Below, piece by piece: positions 1 to 6,993 of a stretch of 12,901 nucleotides of DNA. The position numbers were made by a program, and so were the translations under genes. The notes below the pieces were generated by a model. It worked only from the letters and a program-made list of their open reading frames with translations. It had not been told where the DNA came from and did not search any database. The number at the start of each line of letters is the position of its first letter. Within the stretch, counting starts at the first letter, position 1. This DNA comes from JBPOHE01 sp052035915. Lineage in GTDB: Bacteria > Pseudomonadota > Gammaproteobacteria > Chromatiales > Chromatiaceae. Location of the stretch: assembly GCA_052035915.1 (NCBI GenBank), contig JBPOHE010000105.1, forward strand, positions 1 through 12,901, in the 5' to 3' direction.

Positions 1-31
1 GAATAGGCCACCCTGATCGATACCCCAAGCC

Positions 32-57
32 GATGGGCCGGCTAAGCCTTGCCCATC
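32..57 (-). terminator. Inverted repeat over the end of the polyferredoxin gene
   Basis: A perfect 7-bp inverted repeat (GATGGGC at 32-38, GCCCATC at 51-57) with a 12-nt loop spans the polyferredoxin stop codon. No T-run follows on the minus strand, so it is at best a weak or Rho-assisted terminator. The window ends 31 nt further on, so whether the operon continues cannot be seen. Confidence 0.2.
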
Positions 58-1646
58 CTCCAGAATCCAAACGGAAAATCCCCGCTCGGCGCTGGCAGCG
101 GCGCCGCCTCCCGGGGTGGTACGGCGAGCCGATGGATCGATTCGCCGTCGACATAGATCGCCTTGTGGGGGCGGACCGGGCAGACATGCTCGCAGGCACC
201 GCAACCGACGCAAACATCAGGATCCAATTGTGGGAGCTTCAACTCGCCCTCGTAGGGCGCCATGGCAACCGCCCGGGTAGGACAATGTTCGGCACAAGCC
301 CCGCAGGCGGTGCGATCGGTAACGACGACGCAGTTGTCGCGGATGAAATGGACCTGACCCAGTTTGAGCCGCTTTTTCCGCTCCACCGTCAACGGCTGCA
401 AGGCCCCGGTGGGGCAGACCTGGGTGCAGCGCAGGCATTCATGGGTGCAATAGCCCATATCGAAATCCAGCCGCGGTTGCAGTAGATGCCGCAGATCGCC
501 GTCGAAACCCGCGGGTTGCAGCACCTGGGTGGGACATTGACTGACGCAGAGTTGGCAGGCGGTGCAGGACCTTTGCAGTCGTTCGGTGGAAGCGGCCCCG
601 GGCGGCGTCACCCGCTGGGTCTTGATCACCGGGATCCGGGTCGGGGTCTGATTCTGCGGCAAAGGTTTGGTGGCTGGTGGAAGGGGAACCAGTCCCACCG
701 CCACCAGCCCCCCGGCCCCACCGATGCGCAACACCTGTCGACGCCGTCGATCCGTCGCCGGCTCGTCCTGTCGGGACAGGCCCGGTCGCTGTCGCCGATA
801 ACCGACGCCGGATTCCGGGCAGGCCGGCAGACAGTTGAAACAGGCCACGCAGCGGCTGAAATCGATACTCCGGCTCCGCAGGTCGATGCAATTGGCCTTG
901 CAGGCGGCGGCGCACTGGGTACAGAGATTACAACTGGCCCGGTCGATCTGGATGGTATAGCGAGACAGGCGGGCCAACAGCCCGAGCAGGGTCCCCAGGG
1001 GGCAGAGCGTGTTGCAGAAGAGGCGCCCATGCCTGGTGGCGATCCAGAGGATGGCGGCCAGAGAAAGACCGGTGATAGTGAGCACCGGCCAAGCCGCCAA
1101 CCAGAGTCGTAGCGGATGCAGCCAATAGGTCCCGCCCAGCTCCAACAGGCTGGTCAATCCGTTGTTGAGTATCACCACCAGGGGACGCAGCAGCAGGACG
1201 AGAAAACGCCCAAAAAGGCTGAAGGGATCGAGCAATTCCACCAGCAGCAGCGACCCCGAGACCAGACTGCCCAGGGTCAGGGCCAGCACCAGATAACGCA
1301 GGGCGTTATGGGGCGGTCGATATTTGTAGCGCAGCCGAGGCCGCCTGGTGGCCAGCTTTTCCCCCAGACGGGCGGCGATATCTTGTAGTGTCCCCAAGGG
1401 ACAGAGGCTGGAACAGAAGACCCGCCCCCACAACAAGGTCAAGAGCAGGACGAGGGCAAAGCCGCTGGCCAGCCAGCCCCCCGCCTCGATGAAGTCGATC
1501 AGGGAAGGGATGAACTGGGGATAAAGGATCCCTTGCTGAAGCCCCCTGGGGATCACCCCGTACAAGTCGAGAAAGATCCCCGTGAGGGCGATCAGTACCA
1601 GGAGTGAGACGAGCACCCGCAGCCGCTTGAGAGGAGACGGCGCCAT
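42..1646 (-). CDS. NapH-NapG-like fused membrane polyferredoxin (4Fe-4S protein)
   Basis: Predicted 534-residue membrane electron-transfer protein. The N-terminal half is NapH-like: hydrophobic segments near residues 10-30, 57-75, 116-136, 143-162 and 182-204, two GRxFCxxLCP motifs (74-83, 207-216), then ferredoxin clusters at C239/242/245/249 and C266/269/272/276. Next comes an arginine run (300-303) and a hydrophobic stretch (309-321), like an internal Tat or anchor signal. The C-terminal half is NapG-like: C361/364/367/371, C400/404/407/411, C439 with C448/451/455, and C479/482/485/489. NapH and NapG are normally separate proteins that pass electrons from quinol to periplasmic reductases. 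By that analogy the first half faces the cytoplasm and the second the periplasm (inference). The start ATG lies 22 nt after the DUF362 stop. The open frame continues 80 codons upstream, but that part lies inside the DUF362 gene and is not protein-like. The ribosome site is weak. The partner is probably the DUF362 protein. Confidence 0.88.
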   Translation of the reverse strand: MAPSPLKRLRVLVSLLVLIALTGIFLDLYGVIPRGLQQGILYPQFIPSLIDFIEAGGWLASGFALVLLLTLLWGRVFCSSLCPLGTLQDIAARLGEKLATRRPRLRYKYRPPHNALRYLVLALTLGSLVSGSLLLVELLDPFSLFGRFLVLLLRPLVVILNNGLTSLLELGGTYWLHPLRLWLAAWPVLTITGLSLAAILWIATRHGRLFCNTLCPLGTLLGLLARLSRYTIQIDRASCNLCTQCAAACKANCIDLRSRSIDFSRCVACFNCLPACPESGVGYRRQRPGLSRQDEPATDRRRRQVLRIGGAGGLVAVGLVPLPPATKPLPQNQTPTRIPVIKTQRVTPPGAASTERLQRSCTACQLCVSQCPTQVLQPAGFDGDLRHLLQPRLDFDMGYCTHECLRCTQVCPTGALQPLTVERKKRLKLGQVHFIRDNCVVVTDRTACGACAEHCPTRAVAMAPYEGELKLPQLDPDVCVGCGACEHVCPVRPHKAIYVDGESIHRLAVPPREAAPLPAPSGDFPFGFWRMGKA

Positions 1647-1668
1647 CCGGAGTCGAAGCCCGGGATAT

Positions 1669-2574
1669 TCAGAGCCGGATGCGCTGGATGCGCAGCTTCT
1701 CCAGGTCCAGGCGCCCAGCCCCCTGGGCCGCGGCGAGACGAATATAGGGGATGCTCTGGGGCTCCGCCCCGAACAGCCTGGCCGCCGCCGCGTCGACCGC
1801 GACCATGTCCGTGGACAGGAGTTGGGTCTGCATCTGTGCCACATCCTGAGCCGAACCGCCCCGGGGACCGTTGCGCAGCATGACATTGTAGGCGTCGACC
1901 ACGTTGAGGCTGGGTTTGCGATAACAGGCGAAATCGGCGATGCACTGGTGCAGGTCGTGGCGATGCCAGAAGCGGCGATCCCAGATGATGCCCATCAGAT
2001 TCTTCATGGCGACCGTCAGGGTGGCACTGCCGTGGCTCTTCAACACCGGGACGTTGATGAAGACATCGGATCCCAGGATCAGCTCGTGTTCCTTGGCGTC
2101 AAGGAGGTTGCGCCCTCCGACCTTGACCGGATGGAAATATTTCTCGCCGTCCCCCGGCGCCATCTTGGCCCCGGCCTGGCGGGCCGCGGTCTCGATGCCG
2201 CTGGTGCGATAGCTGCGCTGCCAGTCGTCGCAGGTGTAATCGAAGACATAGACCGCTTTCGCCTTGGCCTCCAGGCAGTGCTCGATGATGCGCTGCACCA
2301 GGCGGGGATTGGTGTTGGCGGCCAGTTCCGGGGGGACATCCCAGCCAATGTTGGGCTTCACCACCACCGTCTGCCCGGGTTTGACGAAGGTGCCCATGCC
2401 GCCGAGAGCGGCGATGCCGGCATCGAACATCTGTTCCGGCGAACCGTTCTTTACCGCCACCAGGTCATAAGGAAGACTGTTGGCGGGCTCGGTGGCCGCC
2501 CAGAGCGCGCCCAGGGGATTGAGGGCGCAAAGACCGGCGTTGAGACTGGTCTTGAGAAAATCGCGACGGTACAT
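1669..2574 (-). CDS. Tat-exported DUF362 protein, candidate client of the lar system
   Basis: 301-residue DUF362-family protein of unknown function. The N-terminus MYRRDFLK followed by a short hydrophobic stretch and ALWA-A is a good twin-arginine signal, so export of a folded, probably cofactor-bearing protein is likely. Family motifs seen: VVKPNIGWD (71-79), NVPVLKSH (174-181), AMKNLMG (189-195), a His-rich patch (H204, H206, H209), NVVDA (224-228) and STDMVAVDA (254-262). The ATG at 2574 is chosen because a GAGGTG site precedes it and the Tat motif begins there; the longer TTG-started frame from 2616 lacks support. The gene sits 78 nt after larB and 22 nt before the polyferredoxin gene. 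The H181-x9-K191 spacing equals that of LarA His174/Lys184, so a nickel-pincer enzyme is a reasonable hypothesis. It could instead be an unrelated iron-sulfur partner; the protein itself has no ferredoxin motif. Confidence 0.9.
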   Translation of the reverse strand: MYRRDFLKTSLNAGLCALNPLGALWAATEPANSLPYDLVAVKNGSPEQMFDAGIAALGGMGTFVKPGQTVVVKPNIGWDVPPELAANTNPRLVQRIIEHCLEAKAKAVYVFDYTCDDWQRSYRTSGIETAARQAGAKMAPGDGEKYFHPVKVGGRNLLDAKEHELILGSDVFINVPVLKSHGSATLTVAMKNLMGIIWDRRFWHRHDLHQCIADFACYRKPSLNVVDAYNVMLRNGPRGGSAQDVAQMQTQLLSTDMVAVDAAAARLFGAEPQSIPYIRLAAAQGAGRLDLEKLRIQRIRL

Positions 2575-2578
2575 GATC

Positions 2579-2584
2579 CACCTC
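2579..2584 (-). promoter_or_regulatory. Ribosome binding site deciding the DUF362 start
   Basis: GAGGTG on the minus strand, 4 nt before the ATG at 2574. It supports the start that places the twin-arginine motif at residues 3-4 instead of the longer TTG-started frame. Confidence 0.6.
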
Positions 2585-2615
2585 GGGGTAGCCCCAGCAA
2601 CGAGACCTCCCCTCA

Positions 2616-2642
2616 ATTATCGCTCCCTCAAGGAAAGGGCAA
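2616..2642 (-). promoter_or_regulatory. Possible weak internal promoter ahead of the DUF362 gene
   Basis: In the 78-nt gap after larB the minus strand reads TTGCCC (2642-2637) and GATAAT (2621-2616), separated by 15 bp. The -10 is good, but the spacer is shorter than the usual 17 bp. It could give separate expression of the DUF362 and polyferredoxin genes. Weak evidence. Confidence 0.2.
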
Positions 2643-2652
2643 GTGACCTGGA

Positions 2653-3414
2653 TCAATGGTCGGTGGTTTGGCGACAGATCCGCTGGGCGAGACAGGCCGC
2701 CCCATAGCCGTTGTCGATATTGACCACACCGATGCCGCCAGAGCAGTTGTTGAGCATCCCCAGGAGCGCTGCCAGCCCGCCGAAGCTGGCGCCGTAACCC
2801 ACGCTGGTGGGTACCGCAATCACAGGTTTATCTACCAGACCGGCGACCACGCTGGGCAGCGCCCCCTCCATGCCAGCGACGACGATGATCACCCGGGCCT
2901 GGCGCAGCACCTTGAGGTGGGCGAAGAGTCGATGCACCCCGGCCACGCCCACGTCCTGGATGCGCTCCGTCCGTAGTCCAAGGATGGCCGCCGTCTCCGC
3001 CGCCTCCTCCGCCACCGGCAGATCCGCCGTGCCGGCGGTGAGAATGGCAATGAATCCCGCCCCGGCTTCGATGGGACTACGGGCGAGGCTGATGGTGCGG
3101 GCCACCGGGTTGTATCTCAGCTCGGGATGGAGATCGGCGACGGCCGCGAAGATCTGCCCGCCGGCGCGGGTCACCAGCAGGTTGTGGTTATGCTCGCGCA
3201 GCATATACCCCAGGATGTCGCGCACCTGACGGGGCGTCTTGCCCTGGGCGAAGATGGTCTCCGGATAGCCCTGACGCAGCGAGCGATGGTTGTCGATCTT
3301 GGCATGGCCCAGATCCCGGTAGGGCAGATCCCGCAGCCGCTCGAGCGCCGTCGGGACATCCGTCTCGCCGTTCTGGATGGCCTGGAGGAGTTCGATCAGA
3401 TCCCGCTCGTCCAT
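2653..3414 (-). CDS. larB: LarB, nickel-pincer cofactor biosynthesis carboxylase
   Basis: 253 residues, the usual LarB length. LarB carboxylates the pyridinium ring of nicotinic acid adenine dinucleotide and releases AMP, giving the dicarboxylated mononucleotide that LarE then sulfurates. The C-terminal two thirds is a PurE-like (AIR carboxylase) domain. Motifs seen: RQGYPETIFAQGKTP (47-61), GTADLPVAEEAAE (128-140), DVGVAGVHRL (154-163), GMEGALPSVVAGLV (181-194), VPTSVGYGASFGGLAALL (201-218) and VNIDNGYGAA (231-240). C224 in the MLNNC motif matches the cysteine that forms a covalent adduct with the substrate in the Lactobacillus enzyme. Start ATG lies 4 nt after the larE stop, so translational coupling is likely; the ribosome site is weak. 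Confidence 0.96.
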   Translation of the reverse strand: MDERDLIELLQAIQNGETDVPTALERLRDLPYRDLGHAKIDNHRSLRQGYPETIFAQGKTPRQVRDILGYMLREHNHNLLVTRAGGQIFAAVADLHPELRYNPVARTISLARSPIEAGAGFIAILTAGTADLPVAEEAAETAAILGLRTERIQDVGVAGVHRLFAHLKVLRQARVIIVVAGMEGALPSVVAGLVDKPVIAVPTSVGYGASFGGLAALLGMLNNCSGGIGVVNIDNGYGAACLAQRICRQTTDH

Positions 3415-3418
3415 GGGC

Positions 3419-4213
3419 TTAGCCGGGATTCATGTTGCCCGAACGATACCCCGCCAGATCCAGGGTGACATGACGGAAGCCGAGCGCCCTCAGCGCCGGT
3501 AGAATCTCATCAGCGACCCCAAGCAAGGCTTGCCTCGCCTCCGGCGCCACCTCCAGCCGCGCCAGATCGCCATGACAACGCACCCGCAGCGGTCGGAACC
3601 CAAGCGCCGCGACCAGGGCCTCCGCCTGTTCGACCCGGCGCAGATCGGTCTCGCTGATGCGGGTACCATGGGGAAAGCGGGTCAGCAGACAGGCATTGGC
3701 CGGCAGGTCCCAGGTGGTCAATCCCAGCTCCCGGGATAGTGCCCGCACCTCGGCCTTGGTCAAGCCGACCTCCGCCAAGGGGCTGCGGATACCCAGCTCG
3801 GCCAGGGCGCGTAGTCCGGGGCGATAGTCGCCGAGATCGTCCTGGTTGGTGCCGTCGAGCAGATGATCGTAGCCCGCCTTCCGGGCGATCTCCCGGAAGC
3901 TGGTGAATAACAGCCGTTTGCAGAGATAACAGCGTTGTTTCGGGTTGTCCTCTAGCGCTGGATCCAGCGGCCGCTCGATCAGGCGATGGGCCACGCCCAG
4001 GCGCGCCGTCAGGGCCTGGGCCTGTTCCACCTCCCAACGCGGGATGTAGGGCGTGACCGCGGTCAGAGCCAGGACCCGGTTCCCCAAGGCTCGATGAGCG
4101 ACCGCCAGCAGCAAACTGCTGTCCGTCCCGCCGGAGCAGGCGACGGCGACCTGGCCCAACTCGCGCAGGACCCTTGTCAACTCGACGAAGCGATCATTCA
4201 TCGCTGGGGACAT
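3419..4213 (-). CDS. larE: LarE, ATP-dependent pyridinium dicarboxylate mononucleotide sulfur insertase
   Basis: 264-residue PP-loop ATPase. LarE adenylates the carboxylates of the LarB product and converts them to thiocarboxylates that later hold nickel. The PP-loop SGGTDSS is at 27-33. Three cysteines stand out: C95 and C98 in a CYLC motif and C175 in PANACLLTRFPHG. The Lactobacillus enzyme keeps only the last one and sacrifices its sulfur, whereas three-cysteine LarE proteins such as the Thermotoga one bind a [4Fe-4S] cluster, so this protein probably belongs to the cluster type (inference from pattern). The first ATG is preferred: a GAGGT lies 8 nt upstream, while the internal ATG at 4201 has none. 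The gene overlaps the larC end by 20 nt. Confidence 0.95.
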   Translation of the reverse strand: MSPAMNDRFVELTRVLRELGQVAVACSGGTDSSLLLAVAHRALGNRVLALTAVTPYIPRWEVEQAQALTARLGVAHRLIERPLDPALEDNPKQRCYLCKRLLFTSFREIARKAGYDHLLDGTNQDDLGDYRPGLRALAELGIRSPLAEVGLTKAEVRALSRELGLTTWDLPANACLLTRFPHGTRISETDLRRVEQAEALVAALGFRPLRVRCHGDLARLEVAPEARQALLGVADEILPALRALGFRHVTLDLAGYRSGNMNPG

Positions 4214-5363
4214 GACGATAGACCTCGGTGTAGATCTCCTGCAGCGGCACGGAGTTAGCCTGGGCCAGACGCTGGCATACCTCGTACTCGGGTTTGGCCT
4301 TCAGCCGCCGCCCTTGCGAATAGGCCAGCTTCACCGGCACCGGCCCAAAGCGGGTCGACACCTCGATGATCCTCCGCTCCAAGACCTCGCGCTCCACCTC
4401 CTGACGCCGCACGCCCAGGGTACTGGTCTCGCGCAGCAGGAGTTCGGTCAAGGGCGAGGCCAAATGATCATCGCAGAGCACGCCGATCGCCGTCCCCGGC
4501 CGCCCCTTTTTCATGATCAAGGGCGTCAGCCAGGCGTCCCGCGCCCCGGCGGCGAACAACCGCTCCAGCACATACTGGTACCACTCCGGGTTCATGTCGT
4601 CGAGCTGGCATTCGAGCAGGCTGAGCCGTTCGCGGGCCGTCTGGCTGGGACGCTCGCCAAGGATGAGCCGCAGTGCGTTGGGCAGCGACCCCGCCTTCGC
4701 CCCGATGCCATAGCCGATGCGCTCGGGGATGAGTCGGGGTTGATCATCGAAGGTATCGACCAAGCTGGTCAGGATCGCCGCGCCGGTCGGTGTCGTCGCC
4801 TCGAAGGGCTGACCGCCACGGCGGGTCGGCGCCCCGCGCAGGAGTTCCAGGGTGGCCGGGGCCGGTACCGGCAGCAGGCCGTGTTCGCACCGCGCCACGC
4901 CGCTCCCCAGTTCGATACTGGAACTCAGGATGGACCTCACCCCCAGAGAATCGATGGCGATGACGGCGCCCAGGATATCGACGATGGCGTCGGTGGCGCC
5001 TACCTCATGGAAATGCACCGCTTCCGGCGCGATTCCATGCACCCGCCCTTCCGCCTCGGCGAGCCGCCGGAAGATGCGTCCGCCAAGCTCCCGCACTGGG
5101 GAAGACAATCCCGAGCCCTCGATCAGTTCCAGGATCTTGGCAAGATGGCGATGAGGCTGTTCGGCCTGGGTCACCACCTCGACCCGGGTACCGCTGATAC
5201 CCCCGCGGCTTTCGCGGCGGATGTCGAGACGATATCCCGACAGCGGCAGCTTGGCCAATTCGGCGCGCAGGTATTCAGGATCGACGCCGAGATCCATCAG
5301 GGCGCCCAGGTTCATATCGCCGCTGATGCCGGAAAAGCAGTCGTAGTACAGACAAAGGCTCAT
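4194..5363 (-). CDS. larC: LarC, nickel insertase of the nickel-pincer nucleotide cofactor
   Basis: 389-residue LarC, a CTP-dependent cyclometallase that inserts nickel into the sulfurated nucleotide to finish the cofactor. Motifs seen: DCFSGISGDM (8-17), HFHEVGATDAIVDILGA (117-133), HGLLPVPAPAT (161-171), a TPTGAAIL block (191-198) and LDDMNPE (254-260), then KKGRPG (285-290) and a complete C-terminal domain. In Lactobacillus plantarum the two halves (LarC1 and LarC2) are joined by a programmed frameshift; here they are one uninterrupted frame. The ATG overlaps the tpm stop in an ATGA arrangement, which implies coupled translation. The ribosome site is weak (GAGCGG). Confidence 0.96.
   Translation of the reverse strand: MSLCLYYDCFSGISGDMNLGALMDLGVDPEYLRAELAKLPLSGYRLDIRRESRGGISGTRVEVVTQAEQPHRHLAKILELIEGSGLSSPVRELGGRIFRRLAEAEGRVHGIAPEAVHFHEVGATDAIVDILGAVIAIDSLGVRSILSSSIELGSGVARCEHGLLPVPAPATLELLRGAPTRRGGQPFEATTPTGAAILTSLVDTFDDQPRLIPERIGYGIGAKAGSLPNALRLILGERPSQTARERLSLLECQLDDMNPEWYQYVLERLFAAGARDAWLTPLIMKKGRPGTAIGVLCDDHLASPLTELLLRETSTLGVRRQEVEREVLERRIIEVSTRFGPVPVKLAYSQGRRLKAKPEYEVCQRLAQANSVPLQEIYTEVYRHVPSDE
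4222..4226 (-). promoter_or_regulatory. Ribosome binding site deciding the larE start
   Basis: GAGGT on the minus strand, 8 nt before the ATG at 4213 and inside the larC coding end. The alternative ATG at 4201 has only TCCCCAGCG before it. This favours the longer 264-residue protein. Confidence 0.5.
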
Positions 5364-6028
5364 CTGGCCGCTCGATCCGCTCTGAGGTGATAGACCAGTT
5401 CCCGCAAGCTCTGGAGCCCCCGGGCGCGGAAACGCGGACTCTCTTGGAGGATGTCTTTTTCAAACAGGGGCAGAACCCGGTAGCGGGCGACATAGAGTCG
5501 CTCGACTTCCTCCTCGGTCAGGCTGAAGGGCGGGCCCGGCATCTGCTCTTGGGGATAGTTCATGGTCACCAACAGGATCTGGGCCTCGGGTGGGAGGATC
5601 TCCAGCAGGTGCTCGGCGTAACGCTGTCGCATCGGTGGCGGGAGCGCGATCAGGGAGGCGCGATCGTACACCCCGACGATTCCCCGTAGATCGGCGGCCT
5701 GGAGCTGGAAAAAATCGCCGCGGAGGATCTCCAGGCCGTCCACCGCGAAAGACTCGAGGGCTCCCCGGGTCCGACGTTCGGGGACCAGGCCATTCTCGGC
5801 GAAAAAGCCGTGCACGGCGAGGGGGCTGATCTCCACTCCCAACACCGGATGTCCCCGGGAGCGCAGCCAGAGCATGTCCCGGCTCTTGCCGCATAGAGGG
5901 ACGAAGACCGGATCCCCATCGGCCAGCCCCAGCCGATCCCAGAATTCCTGCAAATGGGCATTGATCTCGGCCTGATGAAAACCGATATCGCTACGTTTCC
6001 AGACATCCAACCAGAAATCGGCTTCCAT
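5360..6028 (-). CDS. tpm: Thiopurine S-methyltransferase
   Basis: 222 residues, close to the usual length of bacterial TPMT. The enzyme transfers a methyl group from S-adenosylmethionine to sulfur, and in bacteria also to selenium and tellurium compounds. Motifs seen: EADFWLDVWKRSDIGFH at the N-terminus, the SAM-binding FVPLCGKSRDM (42-52), GVEISPLAV (64-72) and YDRASLIALPP (121-131). The ATG at 6028 is chosen because family members begin with M-x-x-x-FW and a GAGG lies 10 nt upstream; the ATG at 6037 would leave only 1 nt to that site. The open frame runs about 130 codons further upstream across the lipoprotein gene and is not TPMT-like. It is coupled to larC by a 4-nt overlap. A link between a sulfur methyltransferase and a thiocarboxylate-containing cofactor is possible but unproven. 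Confidence 0.92.
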   Translation of the reverse strand: MEADFWLDVWKRSDIGFHQAEINAHLQEFWDRLGLADGDPVFVPLCGKSRDMLWLRSRGHPVLGVEISPLAVHGFFAENGLVPERRTRGALESFAVDGLEILRGDFFQLQAADLRGIVGVYDRASLIALPPPMRQRYAEHLLEILPPEAQILLVTMNYPQEQMPGPPFSLTEEEVERLYVARYRVLPLFEKDILQESPRFRARGLQSLRELVYHLRADRAAR

Positions 6029-6081
6029 CTTCGTCATGCCTCGGCGGTCGTAGTTGGGTGAAAGTCGCGGCGACCCCGGGG

Positions 6082-6960
6082 TCAGCCACGGCAGGAGAGT
6101 GTTCTCAGCGTCTGACTCCAGTCGGTCAGGCGTTCGCCGAGATGCTGCTGTTGCTCGGCGTTGAGATGCTGGACCAGCCAGCCCAGCCGTTCCAGGATCA
6201 AGCCCTCGTTGTGTCGGTACACTTCCCGGAAGGCGGGAAGCCAGTCCTCCCGCTGGTAAGTCAACCAGCGCCTCAGCTTGGGTTCGAGGGCGGAAGCGGC
6301 GGCCCCCGAAGACAACCATTGCCGCAGAAGTTCGCGCCTGGCCTTGCGGTTGGCGGATTTTTCCTGGGCGATCGGCCGCAGCGACTCGCCCAGGTCGTGC
6401 AATCGCTGCTCCTGTTCGGGGTTCAGGCCACCGATCCAATAGCCGAGGAGCTTCTGGATGCGTTTGAGCTGACGCTTCCGATCGGCCGCCTCCGGCTTGA
6501 TCTGACGTTGTTCGTCGGCGGTCTTGCGGGCAAAGGTCTGGGCGATTTCCTCGATCTGCTCCGGGCTGAGATCGGCGGCCAAGGGGGCAAAGGCCTGGGC
6601 GAGGCGTTCCGCCAGACGGTCCCAGAAGAGGTAAAGGTCCCTGACCCGTAGATGCAGGCGTTCAGCGGTAAGCTGACGGGATTCGATCTCTTGCTGGAGC
6701 TGCTCCAGCCACTCGGCGTACTGGGGAAGCTGTTCCCGACAGTGCCAGTCGAGCAGCGCTTGGCTTTGGCGATCGATCTCCCCGCGTTGGCTGGCGGTGG
6801 GAGTGAAAAAGGAGTCGATCAGATGCGCCAGTCCCCAGTCCAGTCTCGGGTAGGCCAGCCTGGCCAGGGTGGTGGTGCAACCAGCCAGCAACAGACTCAA
6901 CCCCAAGGCGATGAGCCAGTCTGGCCTTCCCCGGAAGGGGATGATGGGGTGTTTTGCCAA
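6082..6960 (-). CDS. DUF6279 family lipoprotein
   Basis: 292 residues. The N-terminus has a charged stretch, a hydrophobic core (residues 15-26) and a lipobox LLAGC with C28 as the expected lipidated cysteine. The rest is almost entirely predicted helix, rich in Gln, Glu, Arg and Leu, with the YPRLDW segment (37-42) typical of DUF6279 proteins of gammaproteobacteria. Function unknown. The start codon is TTG: no ATG or GTG lies in frame before the lipobox, and a GGAGAA lies 5 nt before the TTG. It begins 33 nt after the nupC stop and ends 44-53 nt before tpm, so it is probably cotranscribed. Family assignment is by recollection of the N-terminal pattern and the helical composition. Confidence 0.85.
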   Translation of the reverse strand: MAKHPIIPFRGRPDWLIALGLSLLLAGCTTTLARLAYPRLDWGLAHLIDSFFTPTASQRGEIDRQSQALLDWHCREQLPQYAEWLEQLQQEIESRQLTAERLHLRVRDLYLFWDRLAERLAQAFAPLAADLSPEQIEEIAQTFARKTADEQRQIKPEAADRKRQLKRIQKLLGYWIGGLNPEQEQRLHDLGESLRPIAQEKSANRKARRELLRQWLSSGAAASALEPKLRRWLTYQREDWLPAFREVYRHNEGLILERLGWLVQHLNAEQQQHLGERLTDWSQTLRTLSCRG

Positions 6961-6965
6961 ACTAC

Positions 6966-6971
6966 TTCTCC
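6966..6971 (-). promoter_or_regulatory. Ribosome binding site for the TTG-started lipoprotein
   Basis: GGAGAA on the minus strand, 5 nt before TTG at 6960. It is a near-consensus site at good spacing and is the reason to accept TTG as the start. Confidence 0.6.
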
Positions 6972-6993
6972 GGGTTGCGGTCGAGGCCGGCGC

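Noticed and set aside
1..41. Possible further gene of the operon, such as larA
   Set aside because: Only 41 nt are available and there is no ATG on the minus strand in them; nothing can be said about what lies beyond.
1647..1886. 80-codon N-terminal extension of the polyferredoxin gene
   Set aside because: It lies inside the DUF362 coding region in another frame and is Arg/Ser/Pro-rich; the membrane helix starts just after the ATG at 1646.
1582..2646. 354-codon open frame on the plus strand opposite the DUF362 gene
   Set aside because: Shadow of the DUF362 gene, low-complexity composition, no ribosome site and no recognisable family.
4212..5390. 392-codon open frame on the plus strand opposite larC
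   Set aside because: It is antisense to a clear larC with all family motifs; its translation is Arg/Gln/His/Pro-rich and has no domain. Long antisense frames are common in GC-rich DNA.
6072..6083. 12-bp perfect palindrome GACCCCGGGGTC at the lipoprotein stop codon
   Set aside because: It has no loop, so it makes a poor hairpin, and GC-only palindromes of this size are expected by chance in this DNA.
6038..6439. About 130-codon N-terminal extension of tpm
   Set aside because: It overlaps the DUF6279 lipoprotein gene in another frame, is not TPMT-like, and known family members begin near the ATG at 6028.
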